Source: Moellerella sp963519845
GTDB taxonomy: Bacteria > Pseudomonadota > Gammaproteobacteria > Enterobacterales > Enterobacteriaceae
Direction: 5' to 3'
Length of the DNA stretch: 64,000 nt
NCBI GenBank assembly: GCA_963519845.1
Contig: CAUQNX010000011.1
Location: 75,055 to 139,054 of the forward strand
Part shown: positions 54,594 to 61,434 of the stretch, piece by piece
How the letters are laid out: the number at the start of each line of letters is the position of its first letter
How positions within the stretch are numbered: position 1 is the first letter of the stretch
Made by a program: the position numbers and the translations under genes
Notes under the pieces: generated by a model
Told to the model about the DNA's origin: nothing
What the model saw: the letters and a program-made list of their open reading frames with translations, nothing else
Databases searched by the model: none

Positions 54594-56324
54594 GTGAATA
54601 TTCAGGCTATTCTTTCAGATAAAATCAGTGCTGCTATGCAAGCAGCAGGCGCTCCCGAAGGCTGTGATGCATTGGTGCGTCAGTCAGCTAAAGTCCAATT
54701 TGGTGACTATCAGGCAAATGGCGTTATGGGTGCGGCTAAAAAAATGGCTATCCCACCACGACAACTGGCTGAAGCCATTATTGCTCAATTAGATCTTGAA
54801 GGTATTGCCAGTAAAGTTGAAATCGCCGGACCTGGCTTTATCAATATTTTCCTTGAGTCAACATGGATTGCGGATCATGCTCAACAAGCACTCCAAGATG
54901 AGAAGCTCGGCATCTCACCGGTTGCGCCGCAAACGATTGTGATTGACTACTCAGCGCCCAATGTCGCTAAGCAAATGCATGTGGGCCACCTTCGCTCGAC
55001 CATTATTGGTGATGCGGCGGTACGTACTCTCGAGTTTTTGGGTCATAAAGTGATCCGCGCCAATCATGTCGGTGATTGGGGGACTCAATTTGGTATGCTG
55101 ATCGCCTATCTTGAAAAAGTCCAAAACGAGAATGCCAGTGATATGGCGCTCGCCGATCTGGAAGTTTTCTATCGTGAAGCCAAGAAATGCTACGATGAAG
55201 ATGAAGCCTTCGCCCTGCGCGCCCGTGGCTATGTAGTCAAATTGCAATCAGGTGATGAATACTGCCGTAAAATGTGGCGTAAACTGGTTGATATCACCAT
55301 GGCACAAAATCAACAAACCTATCAGCGACTTAATGTCACTTTAACCGAAGATGATGTGATGGGTGAAAGCCTGTATAACAGCATGCTGGCGGGTATTGTC
55401 GCCGATCTGCGTGAAAAAGGCTTGGCAGTTGATAGTGAAGGTGCGGTTGTTGTTTATCTTGATGAATTCAAGAATAAAGATGGTGAGCCTATGGGTGTCA
55501 TCATTCAGAAAAAAGATGGTGGCTATCTTTATACAACCACAGATATTGCTTGTGCTAAATATCGTCATGAAACCCTCCATGCCGATCGCGTGCTCTACTA
55601 TATCGACTCACGCCAGCATCAACATTTAGTCCAAGCTTGGACGATTGTGCGTCGTGCGGGCTATATCCCTGAATCAATGTCCCTTGAACATCATATGTTT
55701 GGCATGATGTTGGGTAAAGACGGCAAACCCTTTAAAACACGCTCAGGCGGCACAGTGCGTCTTTCGGATTTATTGGATGAAGCTATTGAACGCGCTGAAA
55801 AATTAATCCGCGAAAAAAATCCAGAAATGCCCGAAGATGAGTTAAAAGCCATTGCAAACGTGGTGGGAATTGGTGCGGTGAAATATGCCGATCTCTCCAA
55901 AAGCCGTACTACTGACTATATCTTCGATTGGGATAATATGTTGGCTTTTGAAGGTAATACCGCACCTTATATGCAATATGCTTATACCCGTGTGGCCTCC
56001 ATTTTCAAGCGCGCCAATGTGGGTGAAGCCGATTTAACCCTACCTCTGGTATTAGAAGAGGATCGCGAAAAAGCCCTTGCGACTCGCTTACTGCAATTTG
56101 AAGAGACTATTACCAATGTTGCTCGCGATGGAACACCGCATGTGATGTGTGCTTATCTCTATGAAGTTGCAGGACTTTTCTCTGGCTTCTACGAGCACTG
56201 CCCAATCCTCACTGCCGAGACGGAAATTCAACGTCAAAGCCGTTTAAAATTGGCGCTATTAACGCAAAAAACATTAAAAACCGGATTGGATACGCTAGGT
56301 ATTCAAACAGTTGAAAGAATGTAG
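54594..56324 (+). CDS. argS: Arginyl-tRNA synthetase
   Basis: Class I synthetase of 576 residues (E. coli 577). N-terminal Add-1 domain, HIGH-type motif HVGHLRST near 122, KDGKPFKTRSGGTVRL in place of a canonical KMSKS, and a C-terminal helical anticodon-binding domain with NTAPYMQYAYTRVASIF. Starts with GTG at 54594 (GTGAATATTCAGGC), also used in E. coli, with AAGG about nine bases upstream. Confidence 0.97.
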   Translation: MNIQAILSDKISAAMQAAGAPEGCDALVRQSAKVQFGDYQANGVMGAAKKMAIPPRQLAEAIIAQLDLEGIASKVEIAGPGFINIFLESTWIADHAQQALQDEKLGISPVAPQTIVIDYSAPNVAKQMHVGHLRSTIIGDAAVRTLEFLGHKVIRANHVGDWGTQFGMLIAYLEKVQNENASDMALADLEVFYREAKKCYDEDEAFALRARGYVVKLQSGDEYCRKMWRKLVDITMAQNQQTYQRLNVTLTEDDVMGESLYNSMLAGIVADLREKGLAVDSEGAVVVYLDEFKNKDGEPMGVIIQKKDGGYLYTTTDIACAKYRHETLHADRVLYYIDSRQHQHLVQAWTIVRRAGYIPESMSLEHHMFGMMLGKDGKPFKTRSGGTVRLSDLLDEAIERAEKLIREKNPEMPEDELKAIANVVGIGAVKYADLSKSRTTDYIFDWDNMLAFEGNTAPYMQYAYTRVASIFKRANVGEADLTLPLVLEEDREKALATRLLQFEETITNVARDGTPHVMCAYLYEVAGLFSGFYEHCPILTAETEIQRQSRLKLALLTQKTLKTGLDTLGIQTVERM

Positions 56325-56524
56325 TTCTATTGGCTGCTAGTTAATAATACGGGCGGAAACTGTTATATTTTTCGTCCATATTTAAGTTAATTGACTTGCT
56401 TTACTAAGCTTCAAACTAATGTGGGATAAGATTACCCAGAGAGGGATGGAGCTTTCTTGTTTTAAGTCATTTACTTTAGCATTTCTGTATTATGGTCGAA
56501 GATAAAATAAAAGAGAGTAGCATA

Positions 56525-56881
56525 ATGAAAAAACAGTTTATTGTGACTAAAGAGCATATTAGTGAATATCCTAATCCCATTCATTTTTTAGCGGGTGATT
56601 TGCTGACGGTGGGCGAAAAATATGTTGGTAATGAAGGTTGGGATAATTGGTTTTTTTGTTCATTAAATGGTTTAAGTGGCTGGGTTCCAAAGCAATTAAT
56701 TGAGTTTATTAATGAAGATACTGGGATCGCTAAAGATAATTACAGTGCCTTCGAACTTGATGTCAAAGAGCAAGATGAGGTCATTGGATTTAAACAAATT
56801 AATGGTTGGATCTGGTGCAAAAAATTAGAAACAGAGGAGCAAGGTTGGGTTCCCGCATTAAATTTAACCCCAGTTACCTAG
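56525..56881 (+). CDS. Tandem variant-SH3 domain protein
   Basis: 118 residues from ATG 56525 (GAGAG seven bases upstream); an ATG 11 codons earlier is a less likely start. Two SH3-like repeats are visible: KEHISEYPNPIHFLAGDLLTVGEKYVGNEGW...GLSGWVPKQLIEFI (about 9-62) and NYSAFELDVKEQDEVIGFKQINGWIWCKK...EQGWVPALNLTPV (about 70-117). Each has the W(V)P...L end pattern. No signal peptide, so cytosolic. Similar small proteins are widespread; partner unknown. Confidence 0.75.
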   Translation: MKKQFIVTKEHISEYPNPIHFLAGDLLTVGEKYVGNEGWDNWFFCSLNGLSGWVPKQLIEFINEDTGIAKDNYSAFELDVKEQDEVIGFKQINGWIWCKKLETEEQGWVPALNLTPVT

Positions 56882-56905
56882 GCAGTCGCAATTTAATGCG
56901 ACTGC
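56882..56905. terminator. Terminator between SH3 gene and oxidoreductase
   Basis: GCAGTCGCA / TGCGACTGC perfect stem with a 6-base loop starting at the SH3 gene stop; convergent genes. Confidence 0.75.
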
Positions 56906-56936
56906 AACAAACGGCATTTGTTTTCGTTTAGCTATT

Positions 56937-57929
56937 TCAAACCAGATACGCAAAACCATTTTCAATCAAGCTGGTTTCCATTATTGAGATAACTTGGCGG
57001 CTAATCTCACTCGGCATTAGATGAGATTCCTGTTTATGATTAATAATCAGCGAAGAGACATGCTCAATTTCATAGACAAATCCCCCGCCTCTTTCAGGGC
57101 TGGTTATTTTAGTTATTTCACCCTGATAAAGAATATCGATATTTTTTGGATTCCACCATTTATCATGGATAATAATCTCTAGATTATTCCCTTTAATTAT
57201 TGCCTCACGTTTTAAATCTCGCGTAATAGAAGCACTAATTTTGCCTTCAGTTTCCCCTGAAAATATAAACTCAACATTTTCATCTACTTTGGATTCTTTA
57301 TTATCTTGGCTGATGGTGACAAAGGGCTTTAATACTCTTGATTGTGTCAATTGGCATAAATCACAATAGAGCCAAAGTCCATATACGCCGACATCTAATG
57401 TCGCCCCACCACTTAAGTTAGGGTTAAATATTGATTGGTTAGCATCAAATTTATGCCAATTACCAAATGCGGCTTCGATAGAATTTATTTTAATTTTATT
57501 ATCTACAATAAATTTACGCATGGCTTGATAAGCAGGAAAAGCAACTGACTTCATTGCCTCGACTAAAAGTAACTTACTCTTTTTAGCTAGCGATTTCATT
57601 TCATCCCAATCTTTAACATTAGTAAAAGCGGGCTTTTCAACCAAAACATGTTTGCCATTTTTTAAAAAGAGCTCAACCATATTTTTATGAAAAGGATGAA
57701 TAGTGGCTATATAGACAGCATCTACATAAGGATCTTGAGCGAGTGCTTGATATGAGTCATAACTTTTCTCACAGTGATATTTATTGGCAAATAGATTGGC
57801 TCTATGCTGTTCTCTTGCTGCAACTCCATAGAGAGTACCATTGGTAACATGCTCAACTAAATCACTCGCAAAACGTTGAGCAACTTGGCCTAAGCCAACA
57901 ATCCCCCAGCAGACTTTATTATCAATCAT
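56937..57929 (-). CDS. Gfo/Idh/MocA-family oxidoreductase
   Basis: 330 residues: N-terminal Rossmann motif WGIVGLGQVAQRFASDL, cofactor/substrate motif HVLVEKPAFTN near 93-103 and the C-terminal GGATLDVGVYGLWL, which resembles the dihydrodiol-dehydrogenase-like branch (DxGxY rather than DxGxH). It should use NAD(P) on a sugar or inositol-like substrate, not identifiable here. Monocistronic; GGGAT precedes the ATG. Confidence 0.85.
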   Translation of the reverse strand: MIDNKVCWGIVGLGQVAQRFASDLVEHVTNGTLYGVAAREQHRANLFANKYHCEKSYDSYQALAQDPYVDAVYIATIHPFHKNMVELFLKNGKHVLVEKPAFTNVKDWDEMKSLAKKSKLLLVEAMKSVAFPAYQAMRKFIVDNKIKINSIEAAFGNWHKFDANQSIFNPNLSGGATLDVGVYGLWLYCDLCQLTQSRVLKPFVTISQDNKESKVDENVEFIFSGETEGKISASITRDLKREAIIKGNNLEIIIHDKWWNPKNIDILYQGEITKITSPERGGGFVYEIEHVSSLIINHKQESHLMPSEISRQVISIMETSLIENGFAYLV

Positions 57930-58043
57930 ATGTATCCCAATAAGTCATATCACTCTTAATATTAGCAGATAAAAATAGCATTTTAGCTGCAAAAAACAAC
58001 GATAAAAATCGTTAATTATCCTTGATGAAGATTTCATAAATAA

Positions 58044-58071
58044 ATGACCTGCCCACTATTGCGCAGGTCAT
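58044..58071 (-). terminator. Terminator of the TonB receptor gene
   Basis: ATGACCTGC / GCAGGTCAT stem with a 10-base loop, just past the receptor stop at 58082; modest T content. Confidence 0.6.
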
Positions 58072-58081
58072 AGACTGAAGA

Positions 58082-60757
58082 TTAGAAATGATAAGTGAAA
58101 TCTACCGAGAAGGTTCTTCCTGGTGCCGGCATTAAACTTAGCGCCATGGGATCGACATAATATTCATTGGTTAAATTGGTGACAATGAAATTAATATCGG
58201 CATTAGGATTAAATCTATAATTAGCATAAGCGTCATAGGAAACCGTCGATAAATAAATTAATTGCGTTCCCGTCATCCCTGTCGTATGCCATGGTTTGTC
58301 GAGTTTATGAGTTGGCCCACTATTATAGATACGTCGAACTCCAATATCTAAATTACGCTCATCCAATAATCTCACGCCCAATGTAGTATTAAGGCTATAT
58401 TTCGGTGGATTAGTTAAATTAACTAATGAAGTACCAAAGCCACCATTAACACAATTTGGCGTATCCGCGCTACCATAGCGATCCTGACGAATTCGATTTG
58501 CTGTTTTAGTATCACATGTCGTCGCATCTAAATAGTAATTACCCGACACATCAGCATAAAAACGCCCTTGATCATAAGCAAGACTATATTCAATTCCTGA
58601 GGTTTTATATAAATCGACGTTTTCAATTAACCATGATGAGTTCTCTGGATAATAGCCTCGGGTGATCATATTATGTAAGTCGCTTTTAAACCAAGCCACT
58701 TTAGCGGCAAGCTTATCTTCCTCCATAAATAATGAGTTTTGTACTGTTGATGCCCCTATCTCAATAACTTTATTTTTTTCCGGTTTTAAATCCGCTGCAG
58801 GTACAGATGTCCAGTTGCCCAATGTTGATTCAAAAATACTGGGATTCTTAACCGCTTCACTGTACTTAATATAGACTTGGCTATTATCATCAAGATGGAG
58901 TGCTAATCCGACTTGTGGGCTGAAGTCACTCCCTTTACGCTCTATTGGTTTAGTATAGGCATATTCGGTGGTCACCTCTTTTTTAAATTTTCCTTTATCG
59001 CCCGGGCGCGGATCGGGATCATAATCATCAAAATCATATTTTTCACCCATCGTTGTATTGGCGTATGGCGTCTCCTTCAATGATTCTATGGTGTAATTAC
59101 CTTGCTCATCGGGCCACCACTCCATATACCAATTTTCAGGACCCTTTTTGAAATATTCGCCATTTTTTTTCAGGCGCGCAAAGCTATATTCTTGCGTGCG
59201 TGATTTAGCCGCATAGGCGGTACTATTTCTATCTCTTACATCATATTCGGTATAACGCCCTCCTACTTGCACCGTTAACCAATTGACGGGTTTATATTCA
59301 AGGGAGCTAGATAAACTGTACTCTTTGCGTACACCACTGCGTAAAAATTTATTTTTTTGCAAGTTTTGCTCATAGACGGGGGAGTTGGGTCCCGTATCTT
59401 CATATTGAAAAGCGCCCCCCACCGTAAGGTTAAATTCACCAAGGCGGTTTTCAAAGGTTGAGCGGTTGGTCATGTTGACACCATAACGATCCGCTTTAAT
59501 ATCGGATAATAGCCCTTGCTTATACTCCTCATTTTGCGGATCGGGAGTGCTCTCAGTGCCCAGATCGAAAACAGGGACATTACCTATGTTAGCATTATAC
59601 ATACGGCTAACCGACCTTGTGTACCATAGCTCAGAGGTGAGATTGACCCAGTTGCTATCGGGATCGAAATTATGTTTTGCTGAAAGTGAATCAATAGAGA
59701 TATTGCTGGGAATAAATTGAAATGACTCACCTTTACTATTAGGCGGAAAAATCATTGAAGGCATAATTTCGCCCCAATTAGCATCATAACGGCGATAAAT
59801 AAGCTCAAGATTTTGATCATCGCTCAGTTCTCCGGCACCTTTAATTAGCCAAGATTCACTGCGGCTATGAGTATCTAGTACCTCTTTACCCGCAGGATAA
59901 GCACTAAGAACCGCAGCCGTCGTCATCCCTGTGCCACCCGTCGAAGAGTAATGTGCGCCTTTATAACGGTCAGCTCCATTTTTACCCGCAAAATAGTTAC
60001 CCTGACTGCGATAGGCATAAGCGGCAAGTAATTGATATTTGTCTTGGTCGGTTGCGATGGCCACACTGCCTGATCGGCTATTCATATTTGGCCATTGGTT
60101 AGAGTCACTGCGATCACGGGTTTTGACTTTAAATCCGGGACGTTCAGATAGGGTATTGCTGGCGATACCGCCTCTTACTCTAACACCAAAAGTCTCACCT
60201 TTAGGGATCACATCAGCAGGTTGCAAGGTAGTGACCCTAACAGCGCCCCCAATAGCACCGGCTCCATCGGTTGCCAATGTCGGGCCTTTATCAATGGTGG
60301 CATGACTAATAAGATCGGGATCTAAATAGCTCCGCTGCTGCACGCCTGCATAACCGCGATAAACATCAATAGATTGCTGAGTTCCATCCACAATAACAGG
60401 AACGCGGCTCTGTCCTTGCAAGCCACGAATATTGACATCAAGCGCCCCGCCATTACGAATGTCGCCAAGATGAACGCCGCTGACACCGCGTAAAAAATCA
60501 GCCGCCGAATTTCCTCTAAAACGTTCAATAGTTTTTCTATCGAGATAAGCGGATGAGCCTAGTTGTAGATAAGGATATTGCGCATCTAATTCTTGTTGTG
60601 ATTTTGCTGAAACCTTCAGAGGCCCTAATTGCATAGGTTCTGTGGTTGAGGTGAGTGTTTCAGCCTGAGTTGTGATGATACCGCTTACCATAAACGGGGT
60701 GACACCAATAAGCAATTTAAGCAGTTGAGCAACAGGCTTCATGATATGTTTTTTCAT
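58082..60757 (-). CDS. TonB-dependent outer-membrane receptor
   Basis: 891 residues. Signal sequence ends near TTQAE, with a TonB-box-like segment MQLGPLKVSA. The plug domain has SAADFLRGVSGVHLGD, NGGALDVNIRGLQGQSRVPVIVDGTQ and IDKGPTLATDGAGAIGGAVRV. The 22-strand barrel ends in a typical terminal Phe (FSVDFTYHF). The plug pattern RNGGALDVNIRGLQGQ and length suggest the haem/haemoglobin or transferrin-type receptor class, but the ligand cannot be read from sequence. An upstream Fur-like box implies iron repression. The ATG at 60757 lacks a strong Shine-Dalgarno element, so an ATG five codons later is possible. Confidence 0.88.
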   Translation of the reverse strand: MKKHIMKPVAQLLKLLIGVTPFMVSGIITTQAETLTSTTEPMQLGPLKVSAKSQQELDAQYPYLQLGSSAYLDRKTIERFRGNSAADFLRGVSGVHLGDIRNGGALDVNIRGLQGQSRVPVIVDGTQQSIDVYRGYAGVQQRSYLDPDLISHATIDKGPTLATDGAGAIGGAVRVTTLQPADVIPKGETFGVRVRGGIASNTLSERPGFKVKTRDRSDSNQWPNMNSRSGSVAIATDQDKYQLLAAYAYRSQGNYFAGKNGADRYKGAHYSSTGGTGMTTAAVLSAYPAGKEVLDTHSRSESWLIKGAGELSDDQNLELIYRRYDANWGEIMPSMIFPPNSKGESFQFIPSNISIDSLSAKHNFDPDSNWVNLTSELWYTRSVSRMYNANIGNVPVFDLGTESTPDPQNEEYKQGLLSDIKADRYGVNMTNRSTFENRLGEFNLTVGGAFQYEDTGPNSPVYEQNLQKNKFLRSGVRKEYSLSSSLEYKPVNWLTVQVGGRYTEYDVRDRNSTAYAAKSRTQEYSFARLKKNGEYFKKGPENWYMEWWPDEQGNYTIESLKETPYANTTMGEKYDFDDYDPDPRPGDKGKFKKEVTTEYAYTKPIERKGSDFSPQVGLALHLDDNSQVYIKYSEAVKNPSIFESTLGNWTSVPAADLKPEKNKVIEIGASTVQNSLFMEEDKLAAKVAWFKSDLHNMITRGYYPENSSWLIENVDLYKTSGIEYSLAYDQGRFYADVSGNYYLDATTCDTKTANRIRQDRYGSADTPNCVNGGFGTSLVNLTNPPKYSLNTTLGVRLLDERNLDIGVRRIYNSGPTHKLDKPWHTTGMTGTQLIYLSTVSYDAYANYRFNPNADINFIVTNLTNEYYVDPMALSLMPAPGRTFSVDFTYHF

Positions 60758-60802
60758 GGTTATTATTATTTAATGCAATAAAAATTAAAATGTAATGAGA
60801 TT

Positions 60803-60821
60803 CTAAATGATAATAATTTGC
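60803..60821 (-). promoter_or_regulatory. Fur-box-like site upstream of the TonB receptor
   Basis: CTAAATGATAATAATTTGC matches 13 of 19 positions of GATAATGATAATCATTATC. It is 46 to 64 bases upstream of the receptor ATG, fitting Fur repression. Confidence 0.55.
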
Positions 60822-61434
60822 ATTCAAACAATAACAAGCTGATAACAAAAAAACATACTTTTCTTCTGATAAATTAGCTTTAAGTATATATTAAATGGAT
60901 AATTTATATTTAACTAGCCGATATAATTACATAATTATTACACGGTTATAGGAAATAATTAGGAAATATTATTTATGCTTATTTTTTAAAATTTTTTATA
61001 CCTTGCTTCTCATTATTTTATTATATAAAAAAATAGCCTGTATCAGTTGCGCTTTTTAGGATATTTTTTGATTAGACATTAACATTGATTTATGCTGATG
61101 GCCGAGAATAAAAACCTGAGAAAAATAGAACGCATTTAGTCAGATAATAGATAAAACTATTAATTATATTCAGCCAATGATTTTTCAAAATAAGATAAAA
61201 ATAAAGAGTGAAAAACTCACATAAATGTAAATAAATGCAAATAACATTCAAGTAAAATCGCTATTGCCCTAACCTCCTTATAGATTAAAACTCTAACCAA
61301 TTAATTACGATCATCATCAAAAGCTCAGAATCATTAAATATTTTATATATTATATATATTCTTTAATTAGTGATTTTCATTGGCTTTATATTAAGACAAA
61401 ATCTATACAGCATATTTAAAGGAATTATCACAAT
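60822..61434. other. Gene-free interval between TonB receptor and metalloprotease
   Basis: Strongly AT-rich, with a run of TATATATTATATATAT near 61348. It should hold the divergent promoters. No ORF of credible start seen. A ribosome-binding-like AAAGGA lies about 11 bases before the protease ATG. Confidence 0.45.

Noticed and set aside
54951..55247. 98-codon minus-strand frame inside argS
   Set aside because: Lies wholly within a conserved synthetase gene and has no recognisable start signal.
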